A stretch of DNA of 15,260 nt from Treponema sp. Lineage in GTDB: Bacteria > Spirochaetota > Spirochaetia > Treponematales > Treponemataceae. A program made the translations under genes and the position numbers. Shown piece by piece: positions 1-7,957 of the stretch. Every line of letters begins with the position of its first letter. The stretch's first letter is position 1. The notes under the pieces are model-generated. The model was not told where the DNA came from and ran no database searches. It worked only from the letters and a program-made list of their open reading frames with translations. The stretch spans positions 1 to 15,260 of the forward strand of contig JAEDFX010000054.1 in NCBI GenBank assembly GCA_016297805.1. The letters are read 5' to 3'.

Positions 1-29
1 TCCTACTGTTTTTAAATGTATTTTTTTAC

Positions 30-35
30 TATAAT
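30..35 (+). promoter_or_regulatory. Possible -10 box of the liv operon
   Basis: A perfect TATAAT lies at 30-35. A start site about 7 bp downstream (near 42) would give a leader of about 25 nt that contains the GGAGG at 54-58 and leads to the TTG start at 67. The -35 region (around 7-12, TGTTTT) is poor, so the box could be chance in A+T-rich DNA. If real, livH can be transcribed separately from any gene to its left. Confidence 0.4.
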
Positions 36-66
36 AGAATGTATTTTAAAATTGGAGGAAAAAAGT

Positions 67-957
67 TTGGATACCTTTTTAAAACAGCTGATTAATGGCC
101 TTTCTTTGGGTAGTATTTACGCTCTTATTGCCCTTGGCTATACAATGGTTTATGGTATTGTAAAATTAATCAACTTTGCTCATGGTGATGTTATGATGGT
201 TGGTGCTTACACCGGCTATTTTATTTTACGGGCACTTGGAGCAACCCCTTTTGGTCTTGCCTGCGCATTTTTAGGTGCAATGATTGTTTGTTCTTTGTTA
301 AGTCTTGCAATTGAAAGATGTGCTTACCGTCCTTTAAGAAACGCACCTCGACTTAATTCTTTGATTACTGCTATTGCTGTAGAACTTATTCTGCAGAACG
401 GTATGCGAGTTTTGCCATTTGTTGGACCAAATCCACGTCAGTTCCCAACAATGGATACAAGAATCTTTAATTTCGGAATGCTTTCTATTTCGAATATTCA
501 GTTCATTGTAATTATTTCATCTGCAGTTTTAATGCTTGTTTTGAATTACGTAATCAACTACACAAAAACAGGACGTGCAATGCGTGCCGTTAGCTATGAT
601 ATGGGAGCTGCAAGTCTTATGGGTGTAAACGTAAATAAAACAATTGCAACAACCTTCGTAATTGGTTCAATTCTTGCTGCTGCTGGTGGTGTTTTGTATG
701 CCACAGCTTATCCTCAGATTGATCCAACTATGGGTTATATTCCAGGTCTTAAAGCATTCGTTGCTGCTGTTCTTGGTGGAATTGGTTCAATTCCAGGAGC
801 CATGCTTGGTGGTGTAATTCTTGGTGTTGCTGAAACAATGACAAAAGCTTACATCTCATCACAGTATGCTGATGCTATTTCATATTGTATTTTGATTGTA
901 ATCCTTCTTGTAAAACCTACAGGTCTTTTAGGTAGCAAGAAAGTTGTTAAGGTATAA
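67..957 (+). CDS. livH: Branched-chain amino-acid ABC transporter permease LivH
   Basis: Inner-membrane permease of a LIV-type ABC importer; it pairs with LivM to form the channel for leucine, isoleucine, valine or related amino acids. The 296-residue protein is strongly hydrophobic. It carries the family-typical N-terminal stretch (GLSLGSIYALIALGYTMVYG, residues 11-30), then NFAHGD (36-41), the cytoplasmic EAA-like coupling loop beginning GRAMRAVS (169-176), and the C-terminal LGGIGSIPGAMLGG (236-249). I chose TTG at 67 because GGAGG at 54-58 lies 8 nt upstream and the product then starts as LivH proteins usually do (DTFLKQLINGLSLGS). An in-frame ATG at 16 has no ribosome binding site and would add 17 atypical residues. 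livM follows 10 bp later. Family assignment is secure; exact substrate is not readable from sequence. Confidence 0.94.
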   Translation: MDTFLKQLINGLSLGSIYALIALGYTMVYGIVKLINFAHGDVMMVGAYTGYFILRALGATPFGLACAFLGAMIVCSLLSLAIERCAYRPLRNAPRLNSLITAIAVELILQNGMRVLPFVGPNPRQFPTMDTRIFNFGMLSISNIQFIVIISSAVLMLVLNYVINYTKTGRAMRAVSYDMGAASLMGVNVNKTIATTFVIGSILAAAGGVLYATAYPQIDPTMGYIPGLKAFVAAVLGGIGSIPGAMLGGVILGVAETMTKAYISSQYADAISYCILIVILLVKPTGLLGSKKVVKV

Positions 958-967
958 GGAGGATATG

Positions 968-2011
968 ATGAAAGATAAATTTGTTAGAAATTCAATTATT
1001 CTTACTTTGATAGCCGCTGGATGTATCATTATTCCTGGTGCTCTTATTCAATTAAAATCATTCTTTTTTGATCTTCCAATTGGTATTGATGCCTACTGGG
1101 CACAGGTTATTACTCTTGCCGGTGTAAATGCTATCATGGCTTTGAGTGTAAACGTTGTTTGTGGTATTACAGGTCAGCTTAGTTTAGGTCAGGCTGGTTT
1201 CCAGGCAATTGGTGCATATGCTGCAATCCTTCTTACAACAAACGCTCATATTCCACTTCCAATCAGTATTATTCTTGCAGGTCTTATTGCTGCGTTCTTT
1301 GGATTCTTAATCGGATTCCCTACTCTTAAGCTTGAAGGTGACTATCTTGCAATTGTAACTTTGGCTTTTGGTGAAATTATCCGTGTTGTATTGTTGAATC
1401 AGAAAAGCTGGTCAGGCGGTCCAAACGGTATTCAGTTCAGTACAGTTTTTACAACGTCTCTAGACTGGGGTGCAATGATTGCTTATGTTTCGGTAATCGG
1501 TGCCTTGGTTTTGATTGTTATATTCCTTCAGAACTTCCTCTGTTCAACTTATGGCCGTGCAATTATGGCTGTTCGTGAAGATGAAATTGCGGCAAACAGC
1601 TCAGGTATTGGTGTATTCCGCTACAAGATGATAGGTTTCGTAATTGCGTCATTTATTGGTGGTATTGGTGGTGCTTTGTATGCTCCATTAATTGGATTTG
1701 TAAAACCAGACCTTGCTTCATTCAACAACTCTGTAAACCATTTGATTTACGTTGTTCTTGGTGGTATGGGAAGTACAACAGGTGCAATTCTTTCGGCATT
1801 CGTTCTTACAATTTTGCAGGAACTTTTGCGCTTCCTCCGCGATTATCGTTTGCTCATCTATCCATTAATTTTGATTTGTATGATGTTGTTCAGACCACAG
1901 GGATTGCTTGGAACTGCAGAATTGTGTTTCTTCAAGGTTCCAGATTATTTTAAAGCAATTGGCCGATGGTTCAAAAAGATTTTTTCAAAAAAGACTAAGG
2001 AGGCAGAATAA
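968..2011 (+). CDS. livM: Branched-chain amino-acid ABC transporter permease LivM
   Basis: Second permease of the LIV-type importer, 347 residues, inner membrane. Family marks are the block GQLSLGQAGFQAIGAYAA (residues 69-86), KLEGDYLAIVTLAFGEI (121-137), GGPNGI (150-155), the EAA-like loop that contacts the ATPases (GRAIMAVREDEIAANSSGI, 196-214) and LGGMGSTTGA (264-273), followed by a lysine-rich tail. An AGGAGG at 957-962 precedes two adjacent ATG codons; the second (968) is 5 nt away and the first (965) only 2 nt, so 968 is preferred. A longer in-frame start at 944 would overlap livH and precede the ribosome site, so it is unlikely. The stop shares its last A with the livG ATG, which suggests coupled translation. 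Confidence 0.93.
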   Translation: MKDKFVRNSIILTLIAAGCIIIPGALIQLKSFFFDLPIGIDAYWAQVITLAGVNAIMALSVNVVCGITGQLSLGQAGFQAIGAYAAILLTTNAHIPLPISIILAGLIAAFFGFLIGFPTLKLEGDYLAIVTLAFGEIIRVVLLNQKSWSGGPNGIQFSTVFTTSLDWGAMIAYVSVIGALVLIVIFLQNFLCSTYGRAIMAVREDEIAANSSGIGVFRYKMIGFVIASFIGGIGGALYAPLIGFVKPDLASFNNSVNHLIYVVLGGMGSTTGAILSAFVLTILQELLRFLRDYRLLIYPLILICMMLFRPQGLLGTAELCFFKVPDYFKAIGRWFKKIFSKKTKEAE

Positions 2012-2832
2012 TGGCTGAAGAAAAACGCGAATTACTGCTTCGTGCAAAAGATATTTCCATCATATTTGGTGGTTTGAGAGCTGTTTCAAATTTCACTTTG
2101 GATTTGTATGAAGGAGAACTTATTGGATTGATTGGTCCAAACGGTGCTGGAAAAACAACAGTTTTCAATATGTTATCTGGAGTATATAAACCAACAGAAG
2201 GGACAATCACTTTTGTTGATAAAAAAGGAAACATTGAAGTAATTAACAAAAAAACACCTGCTCAGTTGAACAGAATTGGTATTGCCCGAACATTCCAGAA
2301 TATTCGTTTGTTCTCCGCAATGACTGTAAAGGATAATATTAAAATAGCACTTCATCAGACTCGTGGAATTACTCCTTTGGACGTTGAATTCCGTACTAAA
2401 AAATTCCGTAAAGATGAAGAATTGATGGATGAAAAAGCATTGCATTTACTCAGTTTATTCCACATGGAAGGTAAAGCAAATGATTTGGCAAAAAATCTTC
2501 CTTATGGAGAACAGAGAAAACTTGAAATCTGTCGTGCCTTGGCAAGTAATCCAAAGCTTCTCCTTCTTGATGAACCTGCTGCTGGTATGAATGGTCAGGA
2601 AACTCAGGAACTTATGGAAATGATTGCTTTTATCCGTAAAGAGTTTAATCTTACAGTTCTTCTTATTGAACATGATATGAAGCTTGTAATGGGTATTTGT
2701 GAACGCCTTTTAGTTTTGAACTATGGTAGTGTTATTGCCGCTGGAACACCTGCTGAAATTCAGAGTAACCCAACTGTAATTAAAGCTTACCTTGGTTCTG
2801 GTTATGAACAGATGGCTGGAGGTAACAAATAA
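2011..2832 (+). CDS. livG: Branched-chain amino-acid ABC transporter ATP-binding protein LivG
   Basis: One of the two cytoplasmic ATPases that power the LivHM channel. In 273 residues it shows Walker A GPNGAGKT (42-49), a Q-loop in RTFQN (93-97), the LivG-type signature LPYGEQRK (163-170, replacing the usual LSGGQ as is normal for this family), Walker B LLLLDEP (183-189) and the switch histidine H221 in LIEHDM. The C-terminus LGSGYEQ is the LivG-like tail. GGAGG at 1999-2003 lies 7 nt before the ATG, which overlaps the livM stop by one base; livF overlaps its own stop in the same way. All catalytic motifs are intact. LivG and LivF are told apart by the signature and the length (LivF is shorter). 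Confidence 0.95.
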   Translation: MAEEKRELLLRAKDISIIFGGLRAVSNFTLDLYEGELIGLIGPNGAGKTTVFNMLSGVYKPTEGTITFVDKKGNIEVINKKTPAQLNRIGIARTFQNIRLFSAMTVKDNIKIALHQTRGITPLDVEFRTKKFRKDEELMDEKALHLLSLFHMEGKANDLAKNLPYGEQRKLEICRALASNPKLLLLDEPAAGMNGQETQELMEMIAFIRKEFNLTVLLIEHDMKLVMGICERLLVLNYGSVIAAGTPAEIQSNPTVIKAYLGSGYEQMAGGNK

Positions 2833-3542
2833 TGAGCATGCTTGAAGTAAAAGATTTAGTAGTTTCTTATGGGGCAATTAAAGCTCTTAGAGGAATCAGC
2901 TTTGATGTAAATCAGGGTGAAATTATTACTTTGATTGGTTCAAACGGTGCTGGAAAAACAACAACCCTCCACTCTTTGAGCAATCTTATTAAAAAAACTA
3001 GCGGTTCAATCACATTTGATGGTGTTGATATTACAAATCTTGGCGCTGATAAAATTGTAAAAATGGGGTTGATTCAGGTTCCTGAAGGACGCCGTGTTTT
3101 TGCAAATATGAGTGTAAAAGAAAATCTTGAAATGGGTGCTTACCTTCGTACTGATAAAGATCAGATTAAAAAAGATTTGGAATGGTGTTACGAATTGTTC
3201 CCTCGTTTGAAAGAACGTTTGAATCAGCTTTCTGGAACACTTTCTGGTGGTGAACAACAGATGCTGGCAATGGCTCGTGCCCTTATGTCTCAGCCAAAGC
3301 TTCTTCTTTTGGATGAACCTTCTATGGGTCTTGCACCAATTTTAGTAGATGAAATTTTTGATATTATTCAAAAAATCAGTTCTAGTGGTACAACTATCCT
3401 TTTAGTTGAACAAAATGCATATAAAGCTTTGTCAATTGCCAATCGTGCGTATATACTAGAAACAGGTGAAATTACAAAAGGCGGTAACGCTGCTGATTTG
3501 ATCACCGATAAATCTGTAATTTCCGCATATTTAGGCGGCTAA
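2832..3542 (+). CDS. livF: Branched-chain amino-acid ABC transporter ATP-binding protein LivF
   Basis: Second ATPase of the importer, 236 residues. Motifs: Walker A GSNGAGKT (36-43), the LivF-typical VPEGRRVFANMSV (83-95), signature LSGGEQQ (137-143), Walker B LLLLDEP (157-163) and the C-terminal SAYLGG. The switch position is glutamine (VEQN, Q194) instead of histidine; this is usual for LivF and means that the LivG site is the more canonical half of the dimer. The start at 2832 overlaps the livG stop by one base and is preceded by GGAGG at 2818-2822, 9 nt away; the second ATG at 2838 would be 15 nt away and is less likely. A regulatory-looking CBS-ACT gene follows after 9 bp. Confidence 0.95.
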   Translation: MSMLEVKDLVVSYGAIKALRGISFDVNQGEIITLIGSNGAGKTTTLHSLSNLIKKTSGSITFDGVDITNLGADKIVKMGLIQVPEGRRVFANMSVKENLEMGAYLRTDKDQIKKDLEWCYELFPRLKERLNQLSGTLSGGEQQMLAMARALMSQPKLLLLDEPSMGLAPILVDEIFDIIQKISSSGTTILLVEQNAYKALSIANRAYILETGEITKGGNAADLITDKSVISAYLGG

Positions 3543-3551
3543 GGAGGAGCT

Positions 3552-4196
3552 ATGTTAGTAAAAGACGTAATGACAAAAAATCCAATTACTGTAGATGTAA
3601 AAGCTTCTGTATTGGATGCAAAAGATTTAATGAATAAAAACAATATCAGTAAATTGCCAGTTGTAGATAAAAGTGGCAATCTGGTTGGTATTCTTACTTC
3701 AAACGATTTGCAGAGAGCTGCACCAAGTGATGCAACAACTTTGGATGTTTATGAACTTGGCTATCTTCTAAGTAAACTTACTGTAGAAAAAACTATGGTA
3801 AAGAATGTAAAGACTGTATCAGATACAGAAACTGTAGAAGAAGCTGCAAGAATTATGTCTGATGGTGATTTTGGATGTTTGCCAGTTATGCAGGACAAGC
3901 TTTTGGTTGGAATTATTACCGACAGCGATTTGTTCAAAATGTTTATTGAAATGTTTAATGCAAGAACAGCAGGTATTCGTGCTATTATTAATATGAATGA
4001 TAAATCAGGATCTCTCAGTGTATTTACACAGAAGATTGCTGAAGAAAACGGTAAAATCATTTCATGTATTACAACACCTGCAAAAGATCCAGATCACAGA
4101 AAGGTTACAATCAAAGCTGTGGATATTTCATTTGATAAATTCTACAAAATCGCAGAAGTTTGTGGTGAAGTAGAAGATATTCGCGAAATTAAATAA
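3552..4196 (+). CDS. CBS-CBS-ACT domain protein (AcuB-like), last gene of the liv operon
   Basis: A soluble 214-residue protein with two CBS domains (about 1-55, with MTKNPITV at 7-14 and LPVVDKSGNLVGILTSNDL at 35-53; and about 80-133, with LPVMQDKLLVGIITDSDL at 110-127) and a C-terminal stretch (about 140-214) that resembles an ACT domain. CBS pairs usually bind adenine nucleotides or S-adenosylmethionine, and ACT domains often bind amino acids. The layout matches AcuB-type proteins. It sits 9 bp after livF with its own AGGAGG at 3542-3547, so it is surely co-transcribed with the transporter. I infer that it senses energy state and/or amino-acid level for the importer or its substrates; no enzyme active site is visible. 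The symbol acuB is withheld because that name implies a role in acetoin use that the context does not support. Confidence 0.85.
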   Translation: MLVKDVMTKNPITVDVKASVLDAKDLMNKNNISKLPVVDKSGNLVGILTSNDLQRAAPSDATTLDVYELGYLLSKLTVEKTMVKNVKTVSDTETVEEAARIMSDGDFGCLPVMQDKLLVGIITDSDLFKMFIEMFNARTAGIRAIINMNDKSGSLSVFTQKIAEENGKIISCITTPAKDPDHRKVTIKAVDISFDKFYKIAEVCGEVEDIREIK

Positions 4197-4206
4197 TCAA
4201 AAAAAG

Positions 4207-4234
4207 GAGGATATCTTTTAAAAAAGATATCCTC
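4207..4234 (+). terminator. Perfect 13-bp hairpin after the liv operon
   Basis: Bases 4207-4219 pair perfectly with 4222-4234 (GAGGATATCTTTT against AAAAGATATCCTC), starting 10 nt after the CBS-ACT stop. Seven A residues (4199-4205) precede it, but no T-run follows, so it is not a textbook intrinsic terminator on the plus strand. It probably ends or protects the 3' end of the liv transcript. Its 5' arm also contains a strong AAAGGAGG (4203-4210) with no start codon at a useful distance. The rest of 4235-4278 holds no promoter that I find convincing. Confidence 0.6.
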
Positions 4235-4278
4235 TACAGAAACAAATAATAACTTATTGCCTGGGTAAAATAAAAAAT

Positions 4279-5592
4279 ATGTTATCTGAACAGATTAGGA
4301 AATTCACTTCCGCAACAGAACGGTCAAAATTGATTGCGTTTACAACGTTGTCGTTTGCATTGTTATACCATATTTTAATTCAGGTAACATTCTATAAATT
4401 GAACGTTAACGTAATGTTCTTTTATAATTTTTTTAGTATTTCCTGCTTTTTAGGCTTACTTATTGCTATTAAAAAGGTTAATTCCATGATTGTGCCATAC
4501 ATAATTGCATGTATGGAAGTTATAGCACATCAGATTCTATCAGACATTTACCTTGGAACATATTCAGGCTTTCATTATTTTATTTTACTTATCGGTCTGC
4601 TGCCATTTCTTGTATTTGGTTCCAGTTTTAAGCTTTCTTTATTTTTTTCACTTATAACAAGTACTGTTTTTGTAATCTTAGAGAATATAGATATTGAACC
4701 ACTTTATATTGTTTCGAATATAGTAATTAAAGAAATCAGATTTTTTAATATATTCTTTTCTGTTGCAATGATTCTTGTAATTAATCTGATATATACGTTT
4801 ATTGTATATGTGGTAGAAAAGAATTTGGAACAGAAAAATAAAAATCTTGATAATGAAATTAAAATGGCCTCTGTGATTCAGCAGAGCTTCTTTAAGCAGG
4901 ATATTGCTAATTTGAAAGGTGTTGATATTGCCTGCTATAGTAGAGCGATGGCCGGAGTTTCAGGTGATATTTACGATGTTTACAAAAATGGTGATGAAAT
5001 AGAAGGTGTAGCTATTTTTGATGTTTCAGGACACGGAATTTCTTCTGGTCTTGTAACAATGCTGGTAAAAAATATCATTGAACAGGAATTTTCTAATAAT
5101 AAAGATTTGGAACTTTGGGAAATTCTTAACAATATTAATGATCGAGTAATTGAAGAAAAAGGTGATATCGAAAATTATCTGACTGGAATTCTTGTAAGGT
5201 ATCTTGGAAATAAACTGGAAATAGCTATTGCAGGTCACCCGAATCCTATTTTCTATCAGAAATCTTCAGGACGTTGTGTTTATTTTAATCCGATAAAAGA
5301 GTCTGTAGGAGCTATCGGAATTTCTGATTTACCAGTTTTCTATACTTCTGATTATATTGATTTTGAAGTTGGTGACGAAATTATACTTTATTCAGATGGT
5401 GTGTGTGACGTTGTTAATGAACAGAATATATCATTTGGTTCAGACAGATTACTTAAGACTGTAAAATGTGTAATTGATGAAAATGCCGATGAACAAATAG
5501 AAAACATTTCAAAACAGATTAGAATGTTCAGAGGTAAAAAACATCAAAATGATGACATTACAGTAATTGTTTTGAAAAAGACAGATGAATAG
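4279..5592 (+). CDS. Membrane-bound SpoIIE-type PP2C serine/threonine phosphatase
   Basis: A 437-residue protein with an N-terminal membrane domain of about six hydrophobic segments (roughly 20-178), a short charged coiled-coil linker (about 180-200, EQKNKNLDNEI) and a C-terminal SpoIIE/RsbU-like PP2C phosphatase domain (about 200-435). Metal-site motifs are present: VSGDIYD (227-233), DVSGHG (248-253), YSDGVCD (371-377) and NDDITVI (424-430). Such enzymes dephosphorylate anti-sigma-factor antagonists in partner-switching systems, here presumably in response to a signal sensed at the membrane; no STAS or anti-sigma kinase gene lies nearby, so the target is unknown. The ATG at 4279 has no clear ribosome site (nearest G-run GGG at 4263-4265), and no better in-frame start exists, so translation may be weak. 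The stop overlaps the next gene by 8 bp. Confidence 0.88.
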   Translation: MLSEQIRKFTSATERSKLIAFTTLSFALLYHILIQVTFYKLNVNVMFFYNFFSISCFLGLLIAIKKVNSMIVPYIIACMEVIAHQILSDIYLGTYSGFHYFILLIGLLPFLVFGSSFKLSLFFSLITSTVFVILENIDIEPLYIVSNIVIKEIRFFNIFFSVAMILVINLIYTFIVYVVEKNLEQKNKNLDNEIKMASVIQQSFFKQDIANLKGVDIACYSRAMAGVSGDIYDVYKNGDEIEGVAIFDVSGHGISSGLVTMLVKNIIEQEFSNNKDLELWEILNNINDRVIEEKGDIENYLTGILVRYLGNKLEIAIAGHPNPIFYQKSSGRCVYFNPIKESVGAIGISDLPVFYTSDYIDFEVGDEIILYSDGVCDVVNEQNISFGSDRLLKTVKCVIDENADEQIENISKQIRMFRGKKHQNDDITVIVLKKTDE

Positions 5593-7948
5593 TTCTATAT
5601 TACAAAAAATCTCAAACTTTCCTATTTCGGTTCATTTAAATGAAATTTGTAATAATTTAAAGAATTCAGATTCTCATATTTTAATTCTTACTGCAGAAAC
5701 TGCAGCCGGTAAATCTACTGTTTTACCATTGGCCTTGCTTGATCAATTTGATGGCAAAATTTTAATGACCGAACCTCGCCGTCTTGCAGTTCTTGGTGTA
5801 GCAAATCGTCTGGCAGACTTGCGTGATGAAGCTGCAGGAGAAACTGTAGGTTACAAAATTCATCTTGAAAATCGTATTAGTAAAAATACACGCCTTGAAG
5901 TAGTCACAGAAGGAATTCTTGTAAATCAATTACAATCAGATCCTGCTTTAGAAAACTATCAGGTGGTAGTTATAGATGAATTTCATGAGCGATCTGTAAA
6001 CACAGATTTAGCAATAGCATTCTTAAAGGAAGCTATGGAGCTCCGTGATGATTTATATGTGATTATCATGTCGGCTACGATTAATACAGAAAAACTTCAA
6101 TCGTATTTTGGAGGAAATGAATTATCTGTTCCTGTGATGTCAATTCCTGGACGTCAGTTTCCTGTGGAAATTTCTTATAAAGAGAATTGGTCTGTTTTTC
6201 AGGCTGTAGAAGAAGCTCTTAGAATTCAAAAAGATGGAAATATTCTGGTTTTTCTACCTGGAATTAGTGATATCCGTAAAAACGAGGAAATACTTAAAGA
6301 AAATCTGAAAGATGATGTGGAAATTTGTATTTTACATTCCAGTATTTCTTTGAAAGAACAGAAGCGGGTGATTTCGGAAGGTCCTTATATAGAGGTGAAT
6401 TCTAATTCAGGTGTCCGCCGCCGAATAATACTGTCTTCTGCAATTGCAGAAACCTCCCTTACAGTTCCTGGAGTTACCTGTGTAATTGATAGTGGGCTTG
6501 CCAGAGTGAACCGCATGAACATTTCTACCGGAATGGAAAATCTTTCTACTGAAGTTGAAAGTGAATTTTCAGCAGAACAGAGAACTGGTCGCGCAGGACG
6601 TATTTGTGCTGGAAAATGTATACGCTTGTGGTCTCAATTTAATCCAAGAATAAAAGATTTTCCTCCAGAAATACTGCGGGCTGACATTACAGCTTTGGTA
6701 TTGGAATGTGCAGAACGAGGTGTTTTTACTTTTGATGGAATTGACTGGCTTGATAAACCAAACTCTGGAGCTTGGGCGGAAAGTTCAAAACTGTTGAAAA
6801 CTCTTGGTTTTTTGAAGGATGATGGTCATATAACTGAAAAAGGAAAAACTGCATTAAAGCTAGGAATTCATCCAAGATTAAGTGGAATTGCTATAGAGTC
6901 TTATGATGGAAAAAAACTTTCTACAGAAGGTGCAAAGCTGCTTATAAAGTACAGTTCTTATTCTAAAGTTTCTGAAGATTTAAAACATCGTTTTCTATCT
7001 GATTTGGAAAGACGTTTGTCTGGAATCAACTTTGAAAAATCTCCAGAACAAGATTTAATACTTTTTGGTTATCCGGATAGACTTGCCCATAGAGTTACCC
7101 AGATTGGAAAATTTCCTGCTGAGTACCAGTTTGCAAGTGGGAGAAAGGCTTTGATTTATGAAGGCCCTGCTCCAGAATGGATTGTTGCACCCGAAGTAAT
7201 GGCTGGTAAAGTTGAAGGAACCATTTTTGAATTTGAAGAAATTTCTGAACAAAAAGTACAAAATTTCATAAAAATTCATGCTGAAACTCGAAAAAAATGT
7301 GAATTTGTTGATGGAAAAGTCCAGAAAACTGAAATTTTGTGTTATGGCGAAATTATTTTCTCCAGCAAGAAATTGACTGTTTCTCCAGAAGATACAGCTG
7401 CTGCCTGGGTGACGGAAGTACAGAAAAAAGGTTTTGATTCAATTCCTATTGATGATAAAATTGAGAAATTTCTAATTCGTGTTGAATTCTGGAATCAGCA
7501 GAAAGGTGAACCTGTAGATTTATGTCAGAAGCTGGTGAATGAAGTAGAACAATGGTTACCTCCATTTTTAGGTACTTCCTCTAAGTTGACTTCACAGATT
7601 ATTTACGATGCTTTGTATTGGTATCTGGAAGGTTCGAAAATTGATAGTGATGTTCCTGAACAGCTGATTCTTCCAAATGGGCGTCGTTGTAAGGTTAAAT
7701 ATGAAAAGCAGTCGGAAATCAAACCGATTATAGAAATCATAACACAGAGAATTTTTGGTTGTTTTGAAACTCCAGAGATTTGTGGAAAAAAGGTTTTGTT
7801 GAGGTTACTTTCGCCGGCAAGTCGTCCGTTGCAGGTTACAGAAGATTTGGAGCATTTCTGGACAGGGGCTTGGGTGGAAATATGTAAGGAAATGAAAGGC
7901 CGTTATCCAAAGCATAACTGGGATTATAAGGTTGTAGAAAAAGAGTAA
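5585..7948 (+). CDS. hrpB: ATP-dependent DExH helicase, HrpB type
   Basis: A 787-residue superfamily 2 RNA-helicase-like protein close to the usual HrpB length (about 800). Motifs in order: Walker A AETAAGKST (37-45), Ia TEPRRLA (62-68), II DEFH (131-134), III SAT (163-165), V in SSAIAETSLTVPGV (284-297), VI QRTGRAGR (332-339). A winged-helix/helicase-associated region follows, then an HrpB-specific C-terminus with RPLQVTEDLEHFW (747-759) and EMKGRYPKHNW (769-779), which separates it from HrpA. Its cellular role is poorly known in general. The P-loop has Ala where most DExH proteins have Gly just before the xGK (TAAGK rather than TGAGK), a mild deviation that keeps the key Lys and Ser. The ATG lies inside the end of the phosphatase gene (ATGAATAG) with no good ribosome site of its own, which implies translational coupling. 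Confidence 0.93.
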   Translation: MNSSILQKISNFPISVHLNEICNNLKNSDSHILILTAETAAGKSTVLPLALLDQFDGKILMTEPRRLAVLGVANRLADLRDEAAGETVGYKIHLENRISKNTRLEVVTEGILVNQLQSDPALENYQVVVIDEFHERSVNTDLAIAFLKEAMELRDDLYVIIMSATINTEKLQSYFGGNELSVPVMSIPGRQFPVEISYKENWSVFQAVEEALRIQKDGNILVFLPGISDIRKNEEILKENLKDDVEICILHSSISLKEQKRVISEGPYIEVNSNSGVRRRIILSSAIAETSLTVPGVTCVIDSGLARVNRMNISTGMENLSTEVESEFSAEQRTGRAGRICAGKCIRLWSQFNPRIKDFPPEILRADITALVLECAERGVFTFDGIDWLDKPNSGAWAESSKLLKTLGFLKDDGHITEKGKTALKLGIHPRLSGIAIESYDGKKLSTEGAKLLIKYSSYSKVSEDLKHRFLSDLERRLSGINFEKSPEQDLILFGYPDRLAHRVTQIGKFPAEYQFASGRKALIYEGPAPEWIVAPEVMAGKVEGTIFEFEEISEQKVQNFIKIHAETRKKCEFVDGKVQKTEILCYGEIIFSSKKLTVSPEDTAAAWVTEVQKKGFDSIPIDDKIEKFLIRVEFWNQQKGEPVDLCQKLVNEVEQWLPPFLGTSSKLTSQIIYDALYWYLEGSKIDSDVPEQLILPNGRRCKVKYEKQSEIKPIIEIITQRIFGCFETPEICGKKVLLRLLSPASRPLQVTEDLEHFWTGAWVEICKEMKGRYPKHNWDYKVVEKE

Positions 7949-7957
7949 GAGGCGAAA

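Noticed and set aside
1995..3257. Minus-strand open frames across livG and livF, and 3761-4060 across the CBS gene
   Set aside because: They are antisense to conserved coding motifs and have no recognisable protein features.
3408..3419. LivF lacks the switch histidine (VEQN)
   Set aside because: Glutamine at this position is normal for LivF, so it is not a defect.
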